NCBI GenBank assembly: GCA_030549175.1
Contig: JAUKUA010000004.1
Span: forward strand, 248,001-312,000
Source of the DNA: Lasiosphaeris hirsuta
Taxonomy: Eukaryota > Ascomycota > Sordariomycetes > Sordariales > Lasiosphaeriaceae
DNA length: 64,000 nucleotides
Reading direction: 5' to 3'
Under the pieces are notes generated by a model that saw only the letters and a list, made by a program, of their open reading frames with translations, made no database searches and had not been told where the DNA came from. Positions 46,981-59,822 of the stretch are shown in pieces (positions within the stretch are counted from its first letter, which is position 1; each line of letters opens with the position of its first letter). The translations under genes and the position numbers were made by a program.

Positions 46981-49900
46981 ATGGACACCCCTGAGGAGGA
47001 CTTGGACATCAAGCTCCAGAAGATCTCCAGCGATCTGATAGTTGAGTTTGACAGGTCGCTGAGTCCGTTTCTGAGAAGGGAGGATGGCGGTGGCCAAACG
47101 GTGGTGCGGTCGCGAGTGCGCACCCGTGAAACCGATCGTCTGATCTCGGTGAGCTTCTCCCTACTTGGTGGCCTTACTGACTCTGGCACTGGTCCCTATA
47201 CCCTATACTGATCACTTCCTAAGCTGCTTGACCCCTTTCAAGAACTCCCCCAGCTCCTGGATCCCCATCTGCCCAGATGGCTCCCCTTCCTCGGCGAGGC
47301 ATTCCTCGAGTACCACCACCTCCGCCAGACCACCCACCGCGGCCGCCGCGCAGCGGCCTCCTCCCAGTCAACCCGCTCTGAGCTGCTAACTACGCTATCC
47401 GCCGCCATCAGCCGGCTGCTGTACACTCTCTGCAAGATCCGCGGTGAGAAAGTCATCGTGCGCTTCCTGAACAACGAGACACGCTACCTCGAGCTGCTCC
47501 TCTCCGCCCTCGAGGAGACTGAGCCGCGCCCTTCCCCCTCGGCCCCCGCCGGCAGCCTGCAAGGCTCGACCTGGACTTGGGAGGAGCGCTACGTGACGCT
47601 GCTCTGGCTCTCACAGCTCATGTTCGCCCCCTTCGACCTGGCTTCCATCTCGTCGACGGCGGTCGAGGACGACGACGAGCTGCCGGCCGTCGCGGCCGGC
47701 TTCGTATGGCCCGCCCCCGCCCGGGAGCTCCCCGGCATCACGGTGCGCATCCTCCCGCTCGCCATCAAGTACCTGGCGTCGCCCGGTAAGGAGCGCGACG
47801 CCGCCAAGGCCCTGCTGGTGCGCATCGCCATGCGCAAGGACATGCAGCAGCTGGGCGTGCTGGACGCCCTGGTGCGGTGGGCGCTGGCAGCGCTGCGCCC
47901 GCAGAGGGAGGCCACCGCAGCGCCCGCCGAGCAGAAGACGCCGTATCACTACATCGGCGTGCTCTCGTTCCTCTCGGGCATCCTGGTCTCGTCGTCGGAC
48001 ACGTCCGACATGGACCGGCACCTGATGACCTTGTTCCACGCGGTGCACGGGGCGTCAGCCGAGGGCGGCGGAGAGCAGGTGGCGTCCGTCATGTCGTCGG
48101 CCCTGGCGCGGAAGACAGTCATCAAGGTGATCCGGGCCATCGCGGTGCTGGTACTGCGGAGCCCCGAGCAGGACGTGGCGGGTACGGAGCTGGTCGAGAC
48201 GACGATTGGGTTCCTGCTCGAGAACCTGGCCGACAATGACACGCCGGTGCGATTCGCGGCGAGCAAGGCGCTTAGTATCATCACGCTGAAGCTCGACGCC
48301 GAGATGGCCTCGCAAGTCGTCGAGGCGGTGCTCGAGTCCCTGAGCAAGAACATACTGTGGACCAAGAACCCGCGCGACCCGACTGCGCCGTCTACTAAGG
48401 ACCTTAGCGCCGTCGACCCCCTCGAGTGGCATGGCCTGATGCTCACGCTGTCTCATTTGCTGTACCGGCGGTCACCGCCCGCCGAGAACCTATCGGACAT
48501 CATACAAGCCCTGGTCACGGGTCTCTCGTTCGAGAGACGCAACGCGGCAGGGGGATCCATAGGGACTAACGTTCGCGATGCAGCGTGCTTTGGAATTTGG
48601 GCGCTCGCGCGTCGGTATTCTACGCAGGAACTTCTCGCCGTGCACACCCCTTCTACGCTCCTTACCCAGTACCACAACCCCAATGTGTCCGTCTTGCAGG
48701 TGATCGCGACGGAGCTCATTATCGCCGCGTCGCTGGACCCTGCGGGGAATATCAGACGCGGGTCCTCGGCCGCCCTGCAGGAGCTGATCGGCCGGCACCC
48801 CGACACCGTGGAGAAGGGCATCTGGGTCGTCCAGACTGTCGATTACCACGGCGTCGCTCTACGGTCCAGGGCACTCCAGGAGGTGGCGCTGAACGCGACC
48901 AAGCTTGCCGGCCAGTACGGCGAGGCCATCCTCAGCGCGCTCCTGGGATGGAGGGGCGTCGGGGATGTTGATGCCGCGGCCAGGCGAGCTTCCGGCACGT
49001 CTTACGGCTCGATTACGGCGGAACTCGCATCAGCGGCTCCGAACCCCGTGCAACGGCTGGAGGCCTCTATCTCGCAGGCCCTAGACCGCATCAAGTCCCT
49101 CCAAGCGCGTCAGGTCGAGGAGCGGCACGGCTTGCTTCTAAGCTTCGCAGCCGTGCTCGACTCCCTCCCCGCCGTCGTCAGCGCAGCGCAGTCTACCAAG
49201 GACAACCAAATAAGCCTAGAAACCCTCACCCACCTCTCCCTCGGCGGCCTGCAGGACATCATGACCGAGTGCTCGACCAAAACCTTCCGCCGGCCCGAAC
49301 TCATCGCCGAAGCCGCCAGCCGCCTCGTCATCTCCGCCTTCCCGGTCCTCCAAGGCGCCGCCAACCCCTCCGACTCAACCGCCCTGGTCCCCGGCCCGAA
49401 CCTCACCTCCCAACCAAACACCGCCATCACCCAGCTCACCAACGCCCTCGGCCCACCCTCTCCCGCTCTAAACCCCCTGATCAGGCTGATCAGGGAAACC
49501 CTGCAAACCTGGCTCCTCCGCCCCGAGGAGGAAGTCATCCCCGCCGCCTCTGACGCCGGGCTGGTCCTGCTCATCTTCTGCTCCCCCGCCGACCGCGAAA
49601 GCACCATCCGCCAGTGGGCCGACGCCGTGCGGCAGCGGCCGGCGGGGCGTAACAGCACGGCCGGCGGCTTCTTCTCGGCGCTGGTGCGCGCGTACGGGGT
49701 CGTGTCGACGCTGGGTCTGGCGGCGGGGGCGGAGAAGGAGGAGGGGGGGTTGATCTGCGATGCGCTGCGGGCGCGGTGGGCGGGGGATAAGGATATCGAG
49801 ACGCGAGTGCTGATCCTGCGGAGCTTGGCTGGGAGTGAGTTGCTTGAGGACCATTTGGATGGGTTGATGGGGATTGTCAAGGAGGGGTTGGAGGATTACA

Positions 49901-50954
49901 CGACGAATGCACGGGGCGACGTCGGGTCGCTGGTGCGGTTCCGTGCGGTGGGGGTTACTCGGGCGTTGTGGGTGTCGTTTGGGGAGAAGGGGAGGCTGCC
50001 CGAGGTGGCTGGCTTGTTCCTGCGCATCCTCAGGCTCGCGGCTGAGAAGCTTGATCGCGTCAGGGCTGAGGCGCAGAGTGCACTGGCGGTTGCGCTGAAT
50101 CCGAGGTGAGCGCGAGAGTTTTCTCTTACAGAGAGTATTGCTGACAGGATTTCTCTACACGAAGCCACGCCGCGACGCTGCGTCTGTCGACGTTCTCGTC
50201 ACGATCGTACTTTGGCTTCCTCCTCGACCTGCTGTGTGAGGGCCGCCTGCAGCCCGCCATGGCGGCCGCGGCCAATGCGGCCGCGGCCGACGGGACCGGG
50301 GCCGGCCAGCGCTGGATGGAGGAGCTGATGGCGGGCCTGGTCTCGTCGGCTGACACGGGCAACGAGGACTTGGTCATCGCGACGCGGGCCGCCCTGTGCG
50401 ACTTCTGCGACCGCTCGGCCGCCAACGCCGACGCCGTGTGCGGCGCGCTCGTGCGCAACCTCGCGCGCCGCCAGGGCGAAGACCGCGTCGTCGTGCCCAC
50501 GCTCGAGGTCATTGCGTTCCTGGCTAACGTGGGCGTCTTTGGCCGCACGGGGGGTGGTGTGGATTACAAGAAGCTGTGTCTACGGGTGCAGAAGGCGGGC
50601 TACAAGACGGGCAACGTCCGCAAGATCGAGGCGTGCGTCAAGGTCTACGGGGCGATCGCGGCGCTGGGAGCGGCGGCCGGATCTGGCTCGTCAGGCCGCC
50701 TGGAGGGGGGGGACAAGGAGGAGGAGCTCCGGCGGCGGGAGGAGGGCGCGACCGAGGCCCGCAAGAGGCTCGGCGCGCTCATGTACCATCCCTGGCCTCG
50801 TGTCAGGAGCATGGTGGTGGACGAGCTCTGGGGGCTGATGGTGGCGCGCGGCGGCGACGAGCCGGCGGCGGAGCGGCTGAAGGGGGTGGATTGGGGTAAG
50901 GCTGAAAAGGGGGCTGTCAAGACGCTTGTCGAGGCCCTGGGCCTGCCTGGCTGA
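46981..50954 (+). CDS. Tubulin-folding cofactor D (Cin1/Alp1-like)
   Basis: Predicted 1279-residue cofactor D, which takes beta-tubulin after CCT release and forms the supercomplex that assembles alpha/beta-tubulin dimers. Exons are 46981-47148, 47224-50105 and 50165-50954, with introns of 75 bp (GTGAGC...CTAAG) and 59 bp (GTGAGC, branch CTGAC, acceptor GAAG). The N-terminus reads MDTPEEDLDIKLQKISSDL. A solenoid of HEAT/ARM-like helices follows, including SPFLRREDG, RYLELLLSALEE, TWEERYVTLLWLSQLMFAPFDL (a well-conserved cofactor D segment) and FGIWALARRYSTQEL. The C-terminal cofactor D domain is in exons 2-3 (VRFRAVGVTRALWVSFGEKG). The start has A at -3. The length matches fungal homologues. 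Confidence 0.92.
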
Positions 50955-53900
50955 ACTCAACGAAGAGTGCGTGTGTGTGGGCTGCAATATTCTTTCGATA
51001 GCGCGCTCTATGATGTTTTGCTAGTCACGAATGCTCAATGCAGGTCCACAGTCCAGACGCAGTGTCCTACAGCGTACAACTCATCACCTTGAACGAAACT
51101 CGAACGAGAGATGCACGACCAGGGCGGGCAGGCTTCGTCCGGAGTACGGATGAGTTCGGATATACCCACATTTGTCAGGGCGCAGACCGCTTCTCTTTTT
51201 TTTTCTTCTGCTCCCAGGTTATCTCCCCTTGTGTTTTCGCCTTTTGTGCGCGCGCAGGGAATCGAGAATGAGGCGAGGACCATCGGCGTGCGCTCCGAGC
51301 CAATGGGCGGGCAGGCTCGGCAGCATGCTTCCCTTTTCAGGTCTGATTTCCACGGGCCTCCCTGTGCAATCGGATTTGAGCAGTTTATCTGGCCCACCGG
51401 ATCTCTCCCTTGCTCACCGTCTTGAGCCGGCCTCACCTGGCCGCCTGACCAGTCGCACACATATGTATACACTAATCCCCGACATGATGCGAAGGTCATC
51501 TCGAATTGATGCTTCCGGTGTGTGCTACCCCTCCATCACCAACTGAGTCATGAAATCGACAGCAGGTGGAGCAGGGAAAAAAGGAACACGTCGGATCTGG
51601 GCGCACATGGCAGCCCTGTTGGCTCCGTGCGCCCCCCCTGCGATGCCTGCCCTGCTAGGCCTGTAGGACACACTAGCTAGCAAGACAGCGGGAGGGGAGG
51701 CGCGGAGGGTATTCTCGAAAAGAAGAATGACGGTCCACCCGGATCGCTGTCTAGGCTTGCCGGGAGGCTTGCCAAGACCTCGACTGATTCCCCTTTCGAA
51801 TCGCCTGCATCAGATATTCGTGTGGGTATGCACAGCACTTTCAGTGGTTGGTAGGTTCAAGTAGGGAAGAGGAGTTATTACCTCTGTCCATAGTGTAGTA
51901 GTAGCAAGCATGAATGGCCGCACAACCGCGCGCAGGCGCCAACCAGGCTGCTGCGTGCGGCCCTTGCTTTTTCGATCTGGTATGCCCGTACTGTGTTGCC
52001 ATTATGATACTGTGTAGCATGCTGTTGAGATTGGACGCGTCCACCGAAGGTTCTCATTTCAACTCACTGACCGTCCCTCCCCCCGCCCCCCCGCGGCGGA
52101 GATGTCGATTCCGGGAACAGAACCCGGTCGCCATATTTCCTTTTTTATTTCTTTGCGCGTTGTTCATTGCACGTACGAGCATTCGGTTGCCCGTACCGGA
52201 CTCGTGACGATGATGCGGTGTGGTGGGAGCATTGTCATAATCATTTACGCTTTCGGAAACCAGTTCGCAATCAATCGCCAAGCACCGTGGGCTGTTATCT
52301 ATCTCGACCATGTGCCGGTACCCAACGCTCTGGTGGATGCCATACTTGTAAGTGCGAGTAACGCTGATGGACTGTCGTGGCAGGTCCCCAATCGCACGAC
52401 TCGCACGTGTGAGGCCTGCTTCATTACTTGGATCTCAGCTCGAGAGCGTTAAACGTTCTAGAATGTGCCCTCAAGAATGCGCCCTGAGCCCTGAGCGTTG
52501 AGGGATTTGTTATTCCATCAGTAATGTTGGTGCCTAAGCCGTAACTCATCTCCCCGCGATCGATCGGGTCAGTAATAGAAACGAAACGCTTCGGGGCCGA
52601 AGTCCGGGGTCAAGGTACCAGCGTCCTTGAAAGTCGGGGAATGGATGGACGTGGTCTCTTCTGTAATCTTTTCTGCTGTAACCATTCAATATTGTTAAAT
52701 GTGTCAATAGCTAGTGGCATGATGGAGGCTAAGGCTTCTAGCAGGGTGCCAAGGCGCCACCACTTTGCTCGTTGTCAGACGGGCCATCTTTTTCTTCTCT
52801 TCTCTGGAGAAATCGAGAAAGCAGTAATATCGAGGGCAGCCGGCTAAGAAAGCTTGCGTCTGTCTGCAGTGCGGCAGTGTGTTCCATGCCATATTGGGGT
52901 ACCTGTACCTATTGGAGGGAGGGGTCGATGTGTGCTAAAAATTGCAGTCCGCGGTTGTCCGTCAGAGCCCGCGCGAGCGAGCCTCTTCTTTTTTTGCCCC
53001 CAAAGTCGCCAGTCCACTCGGCATCGAGGCCGTCCCGCACCTTGGCCAACTTGGCGATGATGCACCTCACCCCCCACGAGCCAATCGGCGCCATCAAATC
53101 GGTTGGACATGCCAGCTCAACGCGCCGCACCGTCCGCGGACGGTTCCGCGACAGCTGTTCGTCTTTCCGCTCGCCTGTGGTGCACGACATGATGAGGCTA
53201 GGCAAACTGTTTAGTGAGCATAAAATATCCGGTAGCCGTAGGCCAGCGACGAAAGAGCAATTTTGGCATGGTCCGGTCCCACCTGCCATTCACCGCGTGG
53301 GCCGTGGGGCGCTTTTTGAGTCCATGGTGAAGAACAGAACTGGCCTATCAGTCGCATTGTCCGATGACGTACATAACCGCGAGATGATGCTGCTCATTAC
53401 CCGTTGGTTCCGTGCCATACGAGCGCTTATTCGTGGTGAGAATACGAGAGGTGGTGTAGTGTACTGGAAGGGAATTCGTTTCCCCGCATCGGTTGTGCAA
53501 CATTGATGGCTTTGCTCCTGAAGCGCCACCGAGTTCTCGAATGAGTTTGGGAAAGGCGTAGGGCTGGCCACTGTCGTTCCATAACGCGTCTCGAACGTTT
53601 GCGGTAAGGGGACGACTTCACAGTAGTTTAGTGTATTGTCTGCTCACACCTTCCCGAATTGTCAGGCTGGTCGTGAAACAGCGAGAGCTCAGCTGATTTG
53701 ATGGCGGGGGGATGCGGGGTTAGTACGGGCATGGCCAATCACACTGGACTACCTTGAGCCCCGAGGCAGGCGCATCAGAACGCCGCTGACAGAGAGGTCT
53801 TCAACAACTCAACATCAGTCCTTTCGTCCTGCTTGATCTCGATCCCACTCACCGCCGCTCACTACCGACACCTGGCACCAGATGCATGTGCGAATGAAAT

Positions 53901-56900
53901 CCTAAAACATCTACATGAGTGATTGCGGCTCGTTGCTAGTAGCGTGCCACACGAATCCGAGGCACACTGACTTCACTACACTACGCTGCATACTGCAGAA
54001 ATCTAACCGCCAGGAATGCAGGTGTCACGGCGACAGTTGACATGTGGCGAAGGTGCCGGATGACTGATTTGCCAGCACCCGAGTCGTTGGCCAAGTCGGC
54101 AGCTGTGCTCATGTTTTCTTTTGGCGTGATACCTCAGGCTCGCGGCCGTCTCGGCCATGCGGGCACCGAGGACAAGCACACGTCAAGCACATCGTTTGAA
54201 AAGCACAATTGCAAGCTCTGCTGCAGGCCGAGTGCAAGGGCCGTGATTACTTACCTTTGGGCTCTCGATTGGCTCTCACTTGTCGTCGGATTGCTACCTC
54301 GGGCACTGGGCTAAAAGGTTCAAGTTGCAGTGCCATTCTGACCAACGGTGGCCTTGTCAACCTGGTCTCATCCCAACAAACGATGGTAGCACAAGACCAA
54401 CCCCCGAGAAAGCTATTCTAACATCACTGCAAAACGTCCCGCAAGCCAGGCATCCCTGGGCTCGTGGCTTTGAGACTAACGCTCAAAGTCGACGTTGAAC
54501 ACCCCATCTCCGATTTCGCGCTTCCGGGCCCTGACGAAGCCAGCCCGTGTCAGTTTGCTGTCATCTTTAGCGAACGGGGTGATTCGGACCTCGACGAACG
54601 AGACTTAGATCTTTGTCTCTCATCTGTTTGGATCGCCGCCCGGGACCGATCCTTCGCTTATGTCGCCTGAAAAGCTCTGACAGAAAAAAAGACGAGAGCA
54701 TGAAAGGTTACAGCGGCAATGTGGGGTCTTGCTGACGTTTAGCATCTTCAAACGCTCCTGGGGAGCTTGGCTTCGACCAATACTCACTCTCAGCATTTAT
54801 CCTGCACCTCGCAGCTTGCCATTGCGCGGGGGCTGTACCGCGCAAAACCCGGCCAACCGTGGATAGATGTACGTACAACGATCCGTGGCCAAGTGCATCC
54901 GATCCTGAAATGCCACTGTTACACTGCGTTTTATCATGTGTCGTGTCGATGCTCACGCATACTTCTTTTGTGCACTAACGGCGGCTGCGGCTGCAGCCAC
55001 CGAACGGGAGTTAGCGGGAGCGGCGGGAAGGGGCTTTGAGGTTGTCGAAGATCCGTCACGATGCACCGCGCAAGTCGCGGCGCAAGAGAGTGAGACAGCG
55101 TAGGGTAGCAATAGGCTTATACCTACGCGCCTGTATTCAGCCAAAAGGTTGCATCGCCTTGACGCCTCACAGACTCGATCTGCTCGGAGCACTAAGCAAG
55201 GTCACAGGGTGTTTTGTGCCTCAAACCCCAAATGCAGGCCTTTGGCAAGACTACACCAAAACAAGGCCGTGCAGCAGATGAGGGCATCCATATCCCGACA
55301 GTTCGTGCGGCGAACCGTCTCCGTCTCAGCAGTACAGAAGCACCGTCAATCCAGCGGAGAGGCTCTATCACCGTCAGCGTCATGAGATTTGTCCTTTCGA
55401 TACTGTTTCCTTGTTTGGTCTTGGAGGTCGGTTGGACACCTGACTTGTCCGATTGATACCGTAACCATCCAAAAGAAACAGACAGAATCTTTCCGCCTGG
55501 AAACCACAGGGCAAAGCGGTGCAGGCGCTCTGTCCCACAGTGTAGCTCCATATGATTATGATAGGCGGCCGTCGATACGGTGCTTCGATTATCAATTGAC
55601 TTCAGTGACGCCCCCGCTGTAGACTGCTTGACAAGCTAACCGCACTCCTCCGCCTTGCGCGGCTTTGACCCCCCGCCTGCCCCCTCACATCCCCGAGAGT
55701 CGCGTGTGGCCAGCCCTTGCAACCCTGGCAAGATGCAACATTTCATTCGCAACCTTGGACTTTCCGCCTTGACGCGGGCTCGTCTTCACCGAAGGGGGGC
55801 CAAAATTGGGCAATATTGAGATGACGGCTGGCATCGAACACATCGTACACAACACGTTGACCCCCTGGTTTGCGGGCGTGGGAACATGGATGTGTGCGTG
55901 GACGAGTTCGCTATATCCGCACCGCGGTACGTACACTATACCGCGCTAAGGGAGAGACGACACGCATGTACACCCGCCGCATTACCCTCTCGCGGGGGAG
56001 CCGAAAGCAGCAATAATACAGTGTTTTAATAAGAAGCAAAAGGCAGTGTCCGCCTCTGAAGTCTCCGTGATCGACATGCAAGAGGTGCAGTACCAAGACA
56101 CAAGAATCCGCACTCGCTCCAGTTGTATCCTGCTAGCCAGCAGCAAGCGTACGAGAGAGAAAGAAAGAAGGCGGTTGGGCGGGTGGTGTTTTATGCAGAC
56201 AGGTGTGCAGACCAAGTTCATTTCGCTGATCTCGACTAATCTCGACACTGTTTTTCCCCTCTTTCTGCGCTCCCAAACATCAAACCCTCGGTTTGATGTC
56301 TCGATCGTCGACAAGCACGCCCCGAGATTTGTACGACCGATCGTCGCCATATCGAAAGAGAAGAAAAAAGAAGAAGAAAAACTGATTTGTCTCGTTTCGT
56401 GACGGAGCTTGCTTTTTGGGGGTCGCTGGGGCTTGCCAGACGGCCAGACAATCGAAGACATCCTGGGAAGGAAACAGAGCGGGAGTGCTTCTCGCCTAGG
56501 CGCGGATCAAACCCACCCGTTCCCTGACCACAACCACCCAGTCCCACTCCCCACGCGGCGACGCTACCTCGCTACATAGACCCTTGGCCTGTCCCGCACA
56601 CGGACACTGCGGGCTCTCACACAGGCTCCCACTCCGTATACAGTACAAAGAAACCCTCCTAGGCCGCTCTCTTCCCCCCCCTCCCCCCCCCCCCAAAAAA
56701 TTTATCGAAACACCAGCTTCTTCACGACTATTTTCCGCATTGGAAAACCACTTGGTCCGAAAGATCGGGGCACGACCCAGGCACCAACCAGCCACCGTCC
56801 CCTGCTTTTAGGCACCTGACCTAGCGTCACCGGACTCTGTAAGCCAATGTCAACAATTCAAGGGATATTGTGATCTCGATCATGTCAGCGTTGTTTTGAA

Positions 56901-57195
56901 AACCCCCTCCATCCTCGACGCCCGACCGATCGGCCCTTTCCCCTGTTCCAAGTCCGTCGCCGCCCAACTCACCCTAAACGAAACGCGCCCGATCCGACTT
57001 GCGCTGCCCGATGGGAATTTGAGCTCAAGTCCCCGAGCTGCCTTTTTCCTCCGGTGCTCCTGCCACCTCTCACCCGAGTATTCCCAGGACGTCCGCGTTA
57101 GGTACCGACCGGCCTAGCGACGTACGTACCCAGCGTTCAAAACGGCCGGCTTTAGGAGGACGTCGGCACTTGGCGGAGGGGAGGAGGACCTCGCC
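50955..57195. other. Gene-poor region, no supported coding sequence
   Basis: About 6.2 kb. Open frames such as 52772-53506 (+, 244 codons, TTG start) and 55982-56461 (-) have no family motif and overlap opposing frames. A C-rich/A-rich tract occurs near 56680-56700. The final 300 bp before 57196 is likely the promoter and leader of the next gene. I see no RNA gene or transposase. Confidence 0.5.
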
Positions 57196-58557
57196 ATGGA
57201 GGCGCTCAAAAGCCTGACGGCGAACATCCCGGATTGGCTCAAGAGGCTCGACGAGCTGAATGGCCAAATCGCCCAGCGCCAAGTTGAGTTGGCAAAACTG
57301 ACGGCAGCGAAGGCGGCATCAGGCTCGGGCGCCGATGGAACGGCCACACCGGCAAGGTCTATAAGAAACAAGGGATCGACCGAGTCTCTCAGGCCACATG
57401 ATGAGCCCGAGGCACACCCCCGCGAATCAACACCGCAGCCCGAGCACGCCAATGGCACAGCAGCGGCCAACCCGCCGGCCGGCGATCAGCCGGCGCCAGC
57501 CAGCCCCGCCGACTCGCAGACGCCCTCTGCGCTTGCACGACAGGCGAACCAAATGCGGGCCGCCGGACAGGCGCGTGCGCGGGCAACCCTCCGCAAGCGT
57601 CAGCGCACCGATTCAGTCGTCAGCGCCGAGGGCGCCACACCCAAGTACCGCACACGTAGTATGATTATCGTGTACTACGATAGTTATGTGCAGAGCTTCT
57701 TCGAGGAGCTCGTCAAGTTCGTCAGCGCCAGCCGCAACATGATGCGCAAGGCCAAAATGGCAGCCAAGGTGGCGCAGATCAAGCGGCTGGCAGAACTTGA
57801 GATGCCGGACCAGAGCGACGAGGAGGAGGAGAAGATTGACACGTCAGTGCCGGATGTCGACTCCGGACTAGGGACTGCCACCACAAGCACCCTGCCTACG
57901 GTATCCGCCTCGCTCACCCCAGCTCCTCCGCTGTTGGCAGCCGACGGCACCGCCGCGATCGAAGCTAGCTCGTCAGCAAAGGACGTCGACGTCGAACAGG
58001 AGCTCCCGACCCTACGCTACGTCAGCACCCGCCGCATGCAGCCCGTGACGGCCTCGACCAACCTGTACATGGCGCAGTCCGCGCTCGGGCGGGCTCTGTA
58101 CCCGCGCGGTGGGGCGGGCAGCCGCTACAGCCGCAACGGACCCGGGGGAATGCCGGGGGGCGCCCACACGCCAGACGTGTACGACGACCTCGACAAGGGG
58201 CTCGAGTACGTGCAGAGCATGTGCGAGCACGCGGCGCACCAGTTCCTGCGGGACGGCGACTGCGGCGAGGAGGTGTGCAACATCCAGCGGCGGATGGCCG
58301 AGACGCAGGAGCTGGCGGACCGCGAGATGGAGCGCGTCAAGAAGGAGGAGCCCGAGACGCTCCAGGCGGCCGAGGAGGAGAGGCGCGGGCGGAGCTACCG
58401 GCCGCAGAGCATGCGCAAGATTCCCCCGGCCGCCAAGGAGGGAGGCGGGAATCCCGTGATCAGCGCGAGCAACCAGCCGGAGGTGGACGAGGGGATCGAG
58501 GACATGGAGGCCGAGGAGCCCAAGCTGGTGTACAAGAGCACCCGCATGATGACGTGA
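57196..58557 (+). CDS. Conserved-looking protein of unknown function (453 aa)
   Basis: A 453-residue single-exon frame with good start context (GCCATGG). I do not recognise the family. Residues 1-35 (MEALKSLTANIPDWLKRLDE...) form a coiled-coil-like helix. A Pro/Ala-rich disordered stretch spans about 40-145. A helical block follows (YYDSYVQSFFEELVKFVSAS, then RKAKMAAKVAQIKRLAELE), then an acidic stretch (SDEEEEK). Near 310-385 is a second ordered helical segment containing YDDLDKGLEYVQSMCEHAAH and a Cys pair in DGDCGEEVCNIQRR. The C-terminus repeats a short motif: LRYVSTRRM around residue 273 and LVYKSTRMM at the very end. Both flank the helical block, suggesting a duplicated linear motif. 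The stop codon overlaps a GTGAGT donor-like sequence, so a further exon cannot be excluded. Confidence 0.75.
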   Translation: MEALKSLTANIPDWLKRLDELNGQIAQRQVELAKLTAAKAASGSGADGTATPARSIRNKGSTESLRPHDEPEAHPRESTPQPEHANGTAAANPPAGDQPAPASPADSQTPSALARQANQMRAAGQARARATLRKRQRTDSVVSAEGATPKYRTRSMIIVYYDSYVQSFFEELVKFVSASRNMMRKAKMAAKVAQIKRLAELEMPDQSDEEEEKIDTSVPDVDSGLGTATTSTLPTVSASLTPAPPLLAADGTAAIEASSSAKDVDVEQELPTLRYVSTRRMQPVTASTNLYMAQSALGRALYPRGGAGSRYSRNGPGGMPGGAHTPDVYDDLDKGLEYVQSMCEHAAHQFLRDGDCGEEVCNIQRRMAETQELADREMERVKKEEPETLQAAEEERRGRSYRPQSMRKIPPAAKEGGGNPVISASNQPEVDEGIEDMEAEEPKLVYKSTRMMT

Positions 58558-59709
58558 GTGGATCCTCAACAAGAGGGTGATTAGGGCGAGCAGCGGGCTT
58601 GGGACGGGCCGCGACGACAGTGATCCCGACGCCCACCCGACGCGTGCCGCGGCAGAGTTGATGGCCGTGGTAGCTCCTGGAAAGATTGCCGGCCCGGGAC
58701 GAAAGGGTTAGTTGTCGGGCCAAGGCGGGTTCGCCCCGCGGCAACCCCTCCGCGTCCTTGACGAATGGCGTACACCTGCTTCGCATGGAGAGGGCCGGTC
58801 GTCTTTTGTTCGACACGCGACGCAAGGGAGCAATCGGTCGTCACCGCATTCCTAGATGCGAGTCCCGGTACCGCCACATGGCGACGCCGTCCATTCCGCC
58901 CGCAGGTTGGTTGAGTTGAGGAAGGAGGCGCGTACAGAGGCACCAACAAATGGTGGTAATGGGCTGGCTTTACTATTACTTTTTTTTTTTCTCTCGTCTA
59001 TCGGGGAGGCATTTGGCAGGCATAGCACCGGAGTTTGTTTCTGAGCAAAGCCAAAACAAACATGATTGGGAATTCTGAATGGTTGGGAATTCTGAATGGT
59101 AGGAAATGAAGTTCGGCGATCGTGCTCATGCCAGTTACATATAGGTGAAAAGCAAGATTTGAATGATGCGTTTAGGGATTGTCTTGCGGGTCTAGAAGAG
59201 GTGGATAACGACATGTCATGATGACAAGATCCAAGACAGCGGGCAAATAGTGCTAGGAAAAGGAGGGATACAAAGATATTGATAAAGGACATAATTCCGG
59301 TCTCCATGTATATATGCAACGGTTTTAGGGACTTGCAGTAAACATCTTGGCTATGGCCCCGCTTGAGGAGTGCTTTTCAGTTGACTTGCACACGGCCCCT
59401 TTCTTTAAGTACCTACCCTTAAAGCTCTAAGCTGGTAGGACGTCGCCTAGCCGGGCAGTCTCGGAGGCCCTCTCCCTCTGTCATGGAGTTGAAGGGCTCA
59501 GGGCTGTTCTGGCCAGGCTGAACCCCTTTCTTGGGCGGCATGGAGCATTTCCATTCCTAAAACTTTAAGGCCGGCACAGCTATCTAAGCTACTTTATCAA
59601 GCTTTCTAGTCCCCCCCTTTTACGCTATAGAGTAGGATGTGATGTCCGCCCGGTTAGTCGTGGTGTTGAACCCAAGGTTTCTGCGCCATATTAGCCCCGC
59701 CAGCGTGGC
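58558..59709. other. Intergenic, no supported gene
   Basis: About 1.15 kb containing only short frames, with T- and AT-rich stretches near 58980-59000 and 59550-59640. It includes the 17-bp tandem duplication listed separately. Confidence 0.5.
59066..59099. repeat. 17-bp perfect tandem duplication
   Basis: The unit ttgggaattctgaatgg occurs twice head to tail without mismatch. Confidence 0.9.
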
Positions 59710-59714
59710 AAAAA
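59710..59714 (-). terminator. RNA polymerase III terminator of tRNA-Leu
   Basis: A run of five A residues on the plus strand gives TTTTT on the minus strand, 8 bp past the 3' end of the tRNA gene, as expected for Pol III. Confidence 0.75.
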
Positions 59715-59722
59715 GGTAAATT

Positions 59723-59822
59723 TGACAATGACGAGATTCGAACTCGCGCGGTTTCCCACTGCGGTATTAGTGCTGGTACACGCAACCTAAACACAGCGCC
59801 TTAACCACTCGGCCACATTGTC
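59723..59822 (-). tRNA. tRNA-Leu(UAG) with a 21-nt intron
   Basis: The acceptor stem is GACAATG/CATTGTC with discriminator A. The D arm reads GCC-GAGTGGTTAA-GGC (A box TGGCCGAGTGG). The anticodon stem CTGTG/CGCAG closes a loop TTTAGG-C whose positions 34-36 are TAG (59789-59787). A 21-nt intron (59785-59765) follows position 37, the canonical place. The variable arm is long (TGGGAAACCGC), making this a type II tRNA. The T arm GCGAG-TTCGAAT-CTCGT carries the B box. Anticodon UAG with a long variable arm identifies leucine; yeast tRNA-Leu(UAG) likewise has an intron. The mature length is 79 nt before CCA. Confidence 0.93.

Noticed and set aside
52772..53506. 244-codon plus-strand frame
   Set aside because: It starts at TTG, there is no motif, and antisense frames of similar quality overlap it.
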